Source: Sphagnum compactum
Taxonomy: Eukaryota > Bryophyta > Sphagnopsida > Sphagnales
DNA length: 64,000 nucleotides
NCBI GenBank assembly: GCA_965153455.1
Contig: OZ234495.1
Span: 16,674,875-16,738,874 of the forward strand
Direction of reading: 5' to 3'
Below the pieces are notes generated by a model, which worked only from the letters and a program-made list of their open reading frames with translations, did not search any database and was not told the DNA's origin. A program made the translations under genes and the position numbers. This document shows positions 1 to 11,400 of this stretch, in pieces (position 1 is the stretch's first letter; every line of letters starts with the position of its first letter).

Positions 1-2540
1 ATTTTCATACTTACTTCGTTACATATGGCTTTAATTATAAGCTTTGCCATTACATATTGAGCCCAAACTATAGGACATTGGACTACATTCCTCAATTTTC
101 AAACCAAAGATAAACCTAAACATGAAGTTTTTAATTATATTGTATTTCATGATAAAAAATTGTTATTGGTTTGTAATTAATATGGTTAGAACATTTAAAT
201 TAAAGATCATTTCAAAGATTTTATTGTCCAAACCTCCAAAGAAGGGTCATTCCAATAGTTAAAATTACCTTGAAATAATTAATTTTTGATTCCAATGATT
301 CTCCTTTTGAATATTTTACACACTCATTGATATGTTATTTGAAATTGTTGTGCAATATTCAACCATCAATATTGGTGCATTACTGGAAATATATACACTA
401 GAATTTGGAGAGAATTACTTCTATTTGAAGTTTTAGAGAAAAATATTTACATTTTTTTACATAAGGTGATGAGGTTGATAATCAACAATCCTTCCATTGA
501 TCCTATCCTAACCTTTTAGTTGAGAATATGCCTCAATTTTCTTCAATGCTCTTTTTTTCTTGTTAATTAGAATTGGCAATGGTTATGAAATCTATTGTTG
601 AGGCCTTGTCATTTGGTTGATGAATCATTGATGCATATAAAAAGAACCAAGTGGGAAGAAAGGAAGGAGTTGTGATCTAAGGTGTTGAAAGATCCTTACT
701 GATGAACTAAGGTGTTGAAAGATTTTTGAATTGAATGATTTGATTTTTTGGGGAAACTTTTAATGGAGGATGTAAGATTGTGGGCTGAAATATTTTAAAA
801 TAATTGTTTCCCAATAGTCATGGTTATTTGAAAAGTAAAAATAGTGCAAAGAACAAAAAGACTCCTAACCAGTCATATCATATTTGTAGGGGAAAATGAT
901 GTCATGTCTTTTGACAAAGGTTGTAAGAAAATGGTTTTGCATATCCCAATATGTTACATTCATTGTGAGTTTTGATCCCCAAATGACCAACTTTAGTGAT
1001 ATGATTATAAGAATATTTCATTTCAATGTAATACCCACGGAAACATGTATATTATAATATAAAACAATTTAGTTTCTTATTAAGATCTTGAGATATGATG
1101 AAATCCATGTGAAACCAATGTGACTATAAAATCAAATTTCACTTAAAATTTCCCTCGTCATTTTTTTCAAGTTTTTTTATGTGAGTGAGGTGACTAAGAG
1201 GTGCAAGTCAATTTTTTTTATAAACATATTTCTTGACTATTTTTACTTGTGTTAATGTCTTCATTGGACCTTATCATTATCTACTTATTTTCAATGATAT
1301 ATTTTGATACTAAAAAAGGCACATTCAATAATTTTCAAAGAAAAAAAATCCAAGAAATCATGCTTAATCAACTTGTTATAAAGAAAGTAAGTGATAATTG
1401 CAAATTCTTTCATACTTCCATACTTATGGGACAAGAAAGTTGGAAGTCTTATTTTAAACCATGACGAATTGTTTTCACCATTGAATAACCATGAACTTTA
1501 CATGTAAATGAAAAATAAAAATATCTTACTTGGGTTCCATGTTGCTGCGCACAAACATGACGTTCAATTTTTTTTTCTTATCATGTTCCCATTTAGTTTT
1601 CAATATCTCATTATTATTTATATCAATTTCAATTTTAATTTTAATTTTATTAAACATTATATCCATGGTGGGTGAGGTAAAAGAGGGCGGTAATTATTAA
1701 CAAAAAAAAGTGAGGCAGTTATTAGTAAAAAGAATGAGGTAGTTGAGCTTGAAAATGAAATAGGATTTTTTTTCATATCCCTACCAGTGGGTAAGGGAAA
1801 GGAGTAAGGTAGTTATTAAGAAATGAAGTAGTTAAGTTGGGAAATCATGAAGTGGTTATGAGTTGTATTTAGAATTGTCCCTAGAATTGTCCAGGGATGA
1901 CCATATGATAGATTCTATGAGCCTACAAAAGATTATGCAAAATCACCCATATACCAACTGCTCAAAATTTTGTCACTAGAATATAAATAAGATTGATGAA
2001 ATAATTGATAAAAGTGACTTGTGCACATCATCTTACACTAGTTATTTCAAAAAAAAAATCTTTTTTGGGAAAAAAAAAAAGGAATCATAGAATTGAAAGG
2101 AAGAAAAAACACAACCAAAAGGAACAATTACACAACCCAAGGGCCAAAAACAAATGCCTTAACAAACATAACTAGGAGGTGGCCATTCCATGGGCCACCT
2201 CAAAATCAAGTGATATTTACCAAATAAATAAATTGAACACCCAAGGTGTTGTCAAAATTTTGAATTCTACTTTCATTCCTATCATGAACTTTTTGAATAT
2301 CTTAAAGAGTTTCTTTCCTTGCCATTTTGTTATAATCAACATTGGCCTCCCATATTATGGCTTCCCTTTTCTTAATGGACCAACTATGCCCATTGAAAAT
2401 GGAATCATTTATTTCAATCCAAGAGAATTCAGATCATTATTCCTCAAAGCAAGGACCATATATGGCTTGGAATGGTCTTAATCTCTTAGGGAGCCTTTTA
2501 GTGAAAATTAGCTTCTCCCATTCAATTTTCTTCTAGGTAC
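1..2540. other. A+T-rich intergenic DNA, no gene seen
   Basis: No reading frame here resembles a known protein, and the short open frames present are what A+T-rich DNA gives by chance. There is a short direct duplication around 676-740 (the phrase CTAAGGTGTTGAAAGAT occurs twice) and A-runs near 2048-2080. The right end borders the LINE remnant that begins near 2550. Confidence 0.6.
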
Positions 2541-2586
2541 CAATTTCAAAGGGTTATGCCTTTTCATACATAACCCTTAATTTCAT

Positions 2587-2662
2587 CATGTGGGCAACCA
2601 ATTCCTTCTCATGCATAACCCTTAACTTTATCATCCAATAGAAGGAGTTGGTTGCCCACATG
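2587..2662. repeat. 23-bp inverted repeat inside the LINE 3' region
   Basis: The left arm 2587-2609 and right arm 2640-2662 are reverse complements with one mismatch (core CATGTGGGCAACCAA), separated by 30 nt. A direct repeat of CATAACCCTTAA lies just before and inside the loop. The structure falls in the zf-RVT coding portion of the LINE remnant, so it arose by a local inverted duplication after or during the element's decay. Confidence 0.85.
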
Positions 2663-4195
2663 CAAAACCTTTTGTGCTTTTGGATGTTCCCAAAAGTGGT
2701 GGAGTAAAGATTGTAATACCATGGCAAAAGGGAAATAATCAACCACTTTCTTTGAGTGAATCTTTTGACACCAATCATTTACAACTACATCTTTGTGCCA
2801 CAAGGACCAAATGAAGGCAACCTCCTTCTGGGATTTGCAATTGGCTTCCATGTGTTTTCCCAAGCAAGCTTGAAGTTATAAACAAGGTCGTCATGTCATT
2901 TATCCATTATGGACCACTTTAGTTGTTTTTTGTTTGGATTGAATGTTGAAGTTGGGTAGTATGTAGTAGAAGACCACACCCTTTCTCCCAAAATCATATT
3001 TGGGGTCAAGAAAAAGGTTTCTAACTTTGCTAAGGTATAGTAAATTCTTATTTTGTTCCTAACCTTCGGTAAGAGATGTAAATATTACATGATGTAAAAA
3101 TCCCACCAAAGTCTCATAATCCCCACCTTATATTGATGAAACATTTTGGAAGATTTTGCAATGTGAAAACTAGGACATATATGTGGGAGGTGGGTTGCAT
3201 GTGCACCTTGTTCCATTCTAGAAATACATGCATCATGAACTTGGAAGACTTTCATGGATAAACTTAAATATCTTTCATTGAAGATGCCAACCCAATCACC
3301 AACTTTCAACTAACGTGGCCTTTATTTAAGAAAGTGTTTTGAATGCTTGCATTGGTAGGTAATGAGCTTATGCCATAGGCCTTCTTCACTGGTAGTCATA
3401 CCAAATTGATCTTAAATTTCTAGCCAAGAGAAGAAACAATTGTCATTAGTGAGCCATACTGTAACAAAAAAAAAAGGTTATATAGAAATATCTTAGGCAC
3501 AAAAGACTCATAGTAGATATAAAAATATTGTGAACCAATTCCTACAACTTACATCCTTGAAACTGCCAATCCGGCATTGCCATATCTCTTGGTACTATTG
3601 TCCTATCAGAAGAAAATTCAGCATTCCTATGTGAATTGTGGCACATACCTAGTAGTCTCTTCTAACTTATTATAGTGGTAGCATTCAGTTTGTTGCCAAT
3701 AACAATCCACACATTGTGAGTTCAAAATCTAATGGGGTCTGGCTTGAGGTTAGAACCCTCAATGTTTAGTCAATATAAATGAATTGTTAACCCTCCTTCT
3801 AGAAAATGCAACAATGTAGAAAAACACTTGGCCCAATCTTATAAACATATTGACTTTTAGGTATTAACCAAAGGACGAGTGATGTATACCAGGTTGATTT
3901 GCAACCACTCAGGAAAGATATATCTCTGTGCAGAAATTGGCTATGGATAAATTTCTATTGACCTCCCATTTCTGTTCCTTTTTACCCACGTTCTACCCAA
4001 CCCAAGGACCCCCATTGAGGCTTCTGGAACTCATTCAAACATCTGCCCTACAAATTGGATTTAGGGAGAGGTTCAACCAAGGTATCATGCATATGTATCC
4101 CTCTACATGCTCTTACTTCTACAACTCGGACTTCCTTTTGTTCATCATCAACCCTTAGCATCAACCCCTTATAGAGTCTAATATTAACAAGAACA

Positions 4196-4640
4196 CATGG
4201 CGTGCCATAGTGTAGTCACTGGCGCAACGGAAATTAAAAAAACACAGCAACTACAAATGTCAACAAACTCCACTTCTACTCTTTTGAATCAGGATCAAGA
4301 AAAACCAAACAAACCTCCATGCATTGCCCTTGAATTCTTCTTCTTATGTTGTCATGCATTGTCCTACTCTCCACACCTCCATTGAATGTTGCAGCTTCCT
4401 TAGCCACCCATTGTTTGTTGTCGATCTGTTCCACATAATACACAAATAAACAAAGTTTCCTACCCAAGCTCACAAATCTCCTTGAAGCAGTCATTGCAGC
4501 CCTAACAAACAGTGATAGAATAAAATCCGCCATTTGCACGGAGAAAGTTGACGGCCACTCAAAACAAAAACCAAAACCCTAAAGACTCGTCGTGTTCACA
4601 TGAGAGAAATATCCAACTAACTTCCTGTCCGGTCACAATA
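4196..4640 (-). other. Unclassified 85-codon ORF with leader, inserted within the LINE
   Basis: A minus-strand frame starts at ATG 4533 and ends at 4276, giving 85 residues that begin MADFILSLFVRAAMTASRRF. It does not match any family I recognise. The upstream stretch looks like a plant mRNA leader rather than LINE sequence: an AAACCCTAA telo-box lies at 4574-4582, about 41 nt before the ATG, followed by a pyrimidine-rich leader. The block separates LINE pieces that should be closer together, so it may be an insertion, such as a retrocopied or captured gene fragment. The N-terminal half has a plausible basic/hydrophobic pattern, but the C-terminal half (after about residue 50) looks like random translation. 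Whether it is expressed is unknown. Confidence 0.3.
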
Positions 4641-6100
4641 CGTCATGGACCAATCTAAGTCCATTCCTATATAGTTGTACCCCTTTTGTGTGTGAGGAAG
4701 CAAACTTGGATCCCTTAAAGCTTGTGTCCCACCACAAGTTAATGTTCAAAATAACCAAGTAGTTTGTAGACTTAATGAATTGAATTTGAAGGACAAGGGC
4801 TCTCCATGTGTTTGTTGTTATTGACAAATTTTTAGAACTTGAAGCTATCACATGGTTTTCATTCATAGCCCATTTAACATATTTCTTGAAGATTAATGAT
4901 GCTTTGATGATCTAGCTCCTTGTAATCAATATCATAAAGTATTTGGAAGCTAGATTCCACATGTTTTAATGGTTTAAGAACCTAGTTTCCTAATAAGGCA
5001 TTGAGTCCTTCCTTTGGGTCAAGCATATTAAAACCTCCAAACCCACGTTTAACACAACAATCTTCCCATATTAGTTATGTTCTAGCCTTATGTTTATGCA
5101 TAGGCCACAAGTAATTTTAATTTCCTTTATGACCTTTTTGGAGTCATCCCATATAGATATAAAATACCAAATGGTTGATAAATGGCCATAAATACTATTG
5201 TAGCTCACCCAACTAGTGAGAGTTTAGTGGTACACCAATACTTAAGTTTTTAAAAATATATATTTCAATAGGAACTTGTTAACATTGGACACCTCAAGAC
5301 TAAGTCCAAAGGGGTAACCAAAGAGTTTTGAAACCTCCTTATCTTTAAACCGCTGCCAAACCATATGTTGCCACAATTTTGAAGTTCAACTTGTTTATTG
5401 CACCAATATGTTGAGCTTTTTTATTAGTTGATCTCCAAGCTTGATGCCATCTTGAATTTGTATAATGCCTCAACCAAGTTGTTGATAACCTTAAGGTCAC
5501 CTTTGATGATGAAACAAGTATTGATCCACATATCTATTGCTAAAAGTTGCATGATAGGAAAATTCTTTGTATTCAACCTTGTGGCATCTCATGCATGATG
5601 AAGTTATTTAAGGCCTCCCCTACTATTAAAAATAAGCAAGGAGTTAAACAACGCCCTTGCATCACTCCCTTTGTTATGTTAAAGGCTAATGTTTGGGCTC
5701 TGTTAAGGCTAATGGAAACTTTTGCATATATAAGGAGTTCAAGCCATCTTACAAAATTCTTTAGGAATTTTTAATTCTTGCTTGAAAATCCCATGGAACC
5801 CTATCATATGTTTTGAAAAAATTAATTTGAATAAAACCATGACATGTACGTTTCAATTTTTTGCCCTCTAAATGGTTTAGTGGAGTACTATGATGTTATC
5901 TTGTATGTATTTTATAGGTAGAAATGTAGTTTGATCACTATCAATGGCTTTTAATTGATTGAAGTCTCCCTTACAAAAGATATATCCATAAAGTTAAGAA
6001 AAGACATCAGTAATATCCCGAGTTTGGTCATACACAAGGTGAAGTTAAAAAAAAACCTACAAAAAAGTACATTAGCATTCAAAATGGGTGAAACTAAAAA

Positions 6101-6400
6101 ACCATCAATTTTGATGGTTCCTGAATTTCACCTTGTCTTTTTTTCTTCCCTATGTGCCTCCACTACTACTACATAGATTTTCATTACTCCTACTTGTATG
6201 ACTACTATAATTCCTTTCTGTGCATTGAATTTTGTAAATGTACATTAAATGTTCAAAGATTTAGCATTTCATACTAAATTTCAGCATTTTATATTGAGAT
6301 TTAATAAAATTTCCTTATTTTACGGATACCATTTAAAAGAGGGGTTAGGAAGTGAAAGGAGGCCCAAAGATAAGGTGAAGATAAGGTGAATTTGCGGATA
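6101..6400 (+). mobile_element. Small inverted-repeat element, copy A (MITE-like)
   Basis: This roughly 300-bp block matches by eye the blocks at 42985-43262 (same strand), 39217-39433 and 40608-40815 (opposite strand). All share the starting phrase CATCAATTTTGATGGTT, then a TTTCACC(C/T)TGTCTTT end, a CTCCACT..CTAC.ACATAGATTTTCA core, 'GGATACCA.TTAAAAGAGGGGTTAG' and a closing GGAGGCCCAAAGA(C/T)A.GGTGA. The two ends are inverted repeats of each other (CACCCTGTCTTT against AAAGACAGGGTG). It has no coding capacity. This copy has a duplicated AAGATAAGGTGAA at its right end and carries many C-to-T type changes relative to the 43-kb copy. Confidence 0.75.
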
Positions 6401-6479
6401 TTTTTAATGTCCTCAAAAACATCTTGTAAGATGCATAAATAAAAGTGTAATTAAACACTAATTAGAAATATCCATTATG

Positions 6480-6740
6480 AGAAAATGAGGTGATTTGCAA
6501 TGGCCTTGCAATTGGGTTTTTGAGTTGCAATTACCATTTGCAACTCATTGCAATTTAGTGTATTTTTATGCAAATGAGTGTTATTGGACAAATTGCATGA
6601 GTTGCAACACATGCAATTCATCGTATGTGAAACCATCATATACATATACAATTCATGCAACTTAATTCCAACCATGTAAAAACAACTACTATGCAATTCT
6701 AATGCAAATAGTTTACAACTACCATGGTAACATCATGTTG
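6480..6740. repeat. Cluster of TTGCAA / ATTGCAAT motifs
   Basis: Within about 260 bp the palindrome TTGCAA or a close variant (TTGCAT, ATGCAA) recurs about a dozen times on both strands. The motif continues more sparsely at 8630-8900. The stretch has no coding signal. It reads as an old, degenerate short-unit repeat. Confidence 0.45.
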
Positions 6741-6964
6741 ACGTTACTTTTCATTAATCCATCAAAATTTAATACGTGGCACTATAGAAATTTTTAGATG
6801 AAAATAATTTATTTTAAAATTGATTTCCACCATCCATTATGATTGTTCATTTTATATGGTCTTAAATTGTGACATGTGGCATAGTTGAAAGTTGTCGCAT
6901 GGCATATTAGTTGAATTTTGAAAAAAGAATTTAAACGAACATTTATTTAAATAACTTGGTATGT

Positions 6965-7145
6965 CAATATATGGCAGGGTAGGTCTTATGGTAAAATCAA
7001 ATAGGTAGGTATGACATACTTACATACCTAAGCTACAAACCTACATACCTACTTACCTACATTACAAACTTACTTACTTAAGTAGGTAGGTAAAAAAGTA
7101 GGACTAACTACTTACTTATTGAGGTCGGCAAGTGGATAGGAAGGT
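6965..7145. repeat. TAGG/CCTA foldback microsatellite
   Basis: Runs of TACCTACC and, further on, GTAGGTAGG lie within the same 180 bp, so the two halves can pair. It is an impure tetranucleotide repeat. Related CCTA runs occur at 22259-22287 and 43476-43530. Confidence 0.65.
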
Positions 7146-7399
7146 AGAAAAATAGTTGAATTCAATGGTAGTTACGTAATTATTTCTTTTCATTTTATGT
7201 TTTGTTTTTAGGATTTAGCTTTTTTGAATTCATCCCAAATTGACACATGCATTTTAATGTCAACACACAAGAAAAACCACTTTCATTATATAATTTGTGA
7301 GATGAGATTCAAAGACAAAACATATTGGTGAATCCTTTAGTTGCACATTCGTTACAAATTGAATTGCAACTAGAATTAGTTTTTCCCACATATTTTTTT

Positions 7400-8420
7400 G
7401 TTATTTTTTAATTTTGAAAATTGTACAACTAAATAGGTAATTATTAAATATTTAAATATGTGAATCAATTATCAATAATTAATTATTTGAAATAATCATT
7501 TGAATTAGACTTTTGAATTAATCAATTTAATCTAAATAATTTGTTAGTTAATTATCAATAATTAATGATCTAAAATTTTATAATTATTTGGATTCCCAAA
7601 ATTAATTAATTGGATTATTTGATAGTTAATTATTTGAATTAATTATTTAAAATATTTATTTGAACTAAATATTATAATTCAAATAATCATTTAGTTATTG
7701 AATTTAAATTAATAATTTTTAAGATAATAAATTATTTGAATTAATTAATTGAAAATTCTTTGAATTAATCTAATTCATCTAATTTGTTGGTTAACTATTT
7801 CAAAAAATATTGTTATTTTATTTTAGATAATTTATTATCAAGTAATTTATTATCTGAATTGAAACAATTAATCATTTTTATTTGAACTAGGCTAATTAAT
7901 TCAATTTAATATTTAATTACTTGGTGCAATTAATTAATTAATAATCATTAAGTAAATTATTTTTAAAAAAATTCTAATTATTAATATATTATTAAGAAAT
8001 AATTAATTCTTAAAAATTAAATATCATATATTAATTTGGGTATAAGACATAGTTATCAAAAAATTAATTATCTGAATTAATTAGTATAATTCATTTAATT
8101 TTTAGTTAATTAATTTAGACAATTAATCATATGAATTCAAATTATTTATTATCAAATAACTAATTACCTGAATTCAAATAACTAATCATTTATTATTTGA
8201 TTTTTTTTGGTTATTAAGTATCTGAATTTTAATAATTAATCATGTGAATTTTTGAATTGATGATTCATTATTTAAAATAAATATTTTTATTTGATCAGTA
8301 TAATTTAAGAAATAATTAAATATTTAATTATTTATAACTTACTCGTTGGATTCAATTAAAACATATTTTTTTGAATTAAATTAGTTAATTTAGATTAATT
8401 ATTAATTATTTTATCGAATT
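7400..8420. repeat. Extremely A+T-rich degenerate repeat field
   Basis: About 1 kb consists almost only of variants of AATTATTTGAATTAATT in both orientations, with very little G or C. No frame is open for long. It looks like a degenerated simple or satellite-like array rather than a gene or transposon. The left neighbour is intergenic DNA and the right neighbour is more normal A+T-rich sequence. Confidence 0.6.
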
Positions 8421-8429
8421 AATTAATTC

Positions 8430-11400
8430 ATAGTAACTAAATAATGTAAATATTAATTGTTGTGTAATAGTCAATAACATATTGAAAAAATCATCGTTAA
8501 ATATTAAGGATTAAATATGATTTTTTAGTTATTAACTTATTAACATTAGGCATAAAATAATGAAGAAGTAATATTTATATAATGACAACACAATGACATA
8601 ACTAGTTGTATCAATGGGATTCAGAGTTGACAACTATATGCAAATGTCATATCTAATGGGCCATGGAAATGTATACATGTGGCATCATCATATGTGTTGA
8701 CATTGTACACTAGTTGCAACATAATTGTTTATTAGGTGTTACATTTACACCAATTGTAATGTAGTTGTCACACTCAACTAATGTGTAACTTGTCAAAAAA
8801 TCAAACATGATTGACTACGTCCATATGTATGATGCATACATTACATCGTCTAGGTGTTTCATTTGTAACTAAATTGCAACTACAATACAATTCCTTGATT
8901 TTTTGACATGACATTTATTCTATTAACTGCCTATATTTTCATGCTCTAGTTGTACTATAGTTGTTTTAGAGTTTTAGTTGTAGAGTAGTGTGGTTTTAAC
9001 ATACAGGATTTCTCATAATAATATTTGCATATACCCACTTTGTGAATGAGGTTGATGAAGCATCTTGTAACACCCCTTGGTACTAATCTATTCCTAATTG
9101 CATTATTAAAATACATCTTCTAAGAATTTGCATTAATGATGTTCCAATGCACTTGAAAAAATTCAAGAGCTTTATTGCCATCTAGTTCAAAACTTTGAAC
9201 TAGGTCAAGAATGGCATCCTTCAATTCATGCATTTTTTATTTAGAATCAAGGAAGCATTGCGTGCCCTTTATGTATTTTGATTTTAAGGCAAAATTGATT
9301 CGTCAATGGGTTAAAGTAATGTTTCACTCCTCTTTAGGTTTCTTGTAAAGTTCATCATAAAAATCTTTGGTATATTGCTTAAATAGTTCATCGTTTATTT
9401 TCCTTGATACCTTTTCTTTGTCACAAGTTCAATTATGATTGATGATTTAGGTTTTTCTCTTATGACAACATTTTCTTTTAATTACTTTATCACCTTTTAG
9501 CTTCCATTGCATTTTCACTTTCACTTGTTGAATTTTTTTTTTGTATTCCTCAATGGTAGTCAAAAAAAATTAAGGTCTTGCATTAGTTTAGTTTATATCT
9601 ATTTATTTGTTTTGTAATTGAACTTGAGTCTCCACCTACCTTCTTTCAATTGCTTTTAGTTTTATAATATTATTTATAAGATTGGATCATCCTTTTGAAT
9701 TTGGCAAAAATACTCCAATTAGTTGGATTTATGTCCCATAGTTCCATTATTGATTCAACTTCCTTCACGTACATTATGTTCATTTGTCAATGTTAGTTAA
9801 CATTACCCAAGTTTTAATAATAATAACCCATTTTACATGTTTATCTTTGAACCTTTAGGGAGGGAGGTTTTTAGTAGGATAAGATTAAAAAAATAGGGGG
9901 TAGGGTAGGGAAGGTGTTGAGGAATAGTCCACATTTTGCAAAGGGGTTTGGGTATGATTTACCGCACATAATAAGTTAGGGAAGGGTGGTGGTTTATTAT
10001 TGAAGCATGGATAAGGCAAGGACTACCTTATCTTGTCCTTATCTTGTCCCCATAACTAAATAATGGTTGGACAAGAAATAATGCGAAATGAACTTGTATA
10101 GCCTTGGATGTTTCTTTTGTACTAGGGCATAGGTTATAAAATAGGTAATGCCTTTTTCTTCAAGCAAGAACCTTTCGAAACATTATTGGTGGTTACATTT
10201 ATAAGGAGGCAAGGTGGTGAGATTTTTAAAATGAAGATTTGTGGTGGAAGCTAAAACACATGATAATTGTTCAAGGTGTTGTGGAAGGAACCCTAGGAGG
10301 AAATCAAGGAAGATGGGAGGAAGAGGTTAGATGACCATTACATAAGACAGATGAGGTGTAGGATTTACAAAGGGAGGAGGAAGGCCAACTTCTGGCTCCT
10401 TTTCACCCTCTGTTTTTGGTTTTCAAACATTGAAGTTGTTATTTTTTAAATCTTACAAAGGACCTTAAACATTGACCTTAGCTTGGAAAGGATGCAAGGT
10501 GTGGAGTTCCTTTTACAGGTAGGGGGTGAATTGAATATGAAGGAATATTAACTAGGAGATCAAGAAGGGCAATGGAAAGGGATTTCATGTCTTGTGAGAC
10601 TTGAATATATGAACCTTGTTTTGCTTCAATAGAGTTGTATGTGGAGTTCAATAGGGTTACATTGTAGAGATGTGTATGTTGTTGTTGTCCAAATTTTTTA
10701 CTTTGGGTATCTAGGTAAGGAAAAGGATGGTAAGTGTAGGAAGACCTGGCAAAGGAACATAAAAGACAAGAAAACCAAATAAAACAAAAAAATACATAAT
10801 GTTCTAGGAGTTTAAGGAGGAGGTGATTTCTAGAGGTAGGGAGGGAAGAATCACAACCACAAATAGGTAAGATAATCCCTTCACTTACTTCATCTCATTT
10901 TTGCTTATGGGATATTTTCCTTGGTGGTGGTAAGGTTTGAAGTGAATTTAAAAGACAAATAAGATTCGGTTCATTAATTTGGTGGGTCAACTAAATTCTT
11001 TTAAAACAAGGCATGAAATAAGTTTTCAGGGGGTAATGATAAGGACAAAGAGTTCCTGAAAGTAATTGTCCAAAGTGGATGTTTAAAAATGGACTTTGGA
11101 TATACCATTTTCCTAATTAATAAGGTAGGATGGAGATAACAAGGTCAAAATACTAGTTAGGGCATGCTAATGACCACCATGTTAATGTACTCCATGTGAT
11201 AGGAGAATAACGTAGATGAAAAATGCACATGTTAAATTTGCAAAAAATGGACCCATTTTTTGTTACTACTCCAAGTTGTAGAATTAAACTATTTGGGTGA
11301 TGATTTGAAGTCCATATGTCACTTTTAATTAAATATAGAACAATCCTATTGATAGCTTATCAAATTGGGTCACAAGTCACAACATATGTTACATCAATTT

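Larger units (their letters stand above)
2550..6000 (-). mobile_element. Degenerate 5'-truncated LINE (non-LTR retrotransposon)
   Basis: Reading the minus strand from about 6000 down to 2550 gives broken pieces of a plant LINE pol protein in the right order. Near 5985-5790 there are reverse-transcriptase motifs of the 'DNQTAF..YI.DNI' and 'FEKAYDRVDW' type, seen here as FFKTYDRVPWDF. At about 5675-5590 is KGVMQGRCLTPCLFLI, the counterpart of the RQGCPLSPLLF motif. At 5520-5430 there is a 'VINNLVEALYKFKMASSLEIN' type segment. A connection-like segment with LWWDTSF and QLYRNGLRLVHDVL sits at 4866-4633. A zf-RVT-like tail (FIWSLWHKD, then LLHHFWEHPKAQKV) is at 2863-2609. Many stops and frameshifts show it is dead. 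No endonuclease region is visible above 6000, which fits the usual 5' truncation of LINE copies. The body is interrupted between about 3.4 and 4.6 kb by other sequence. Confidence 0.75.
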
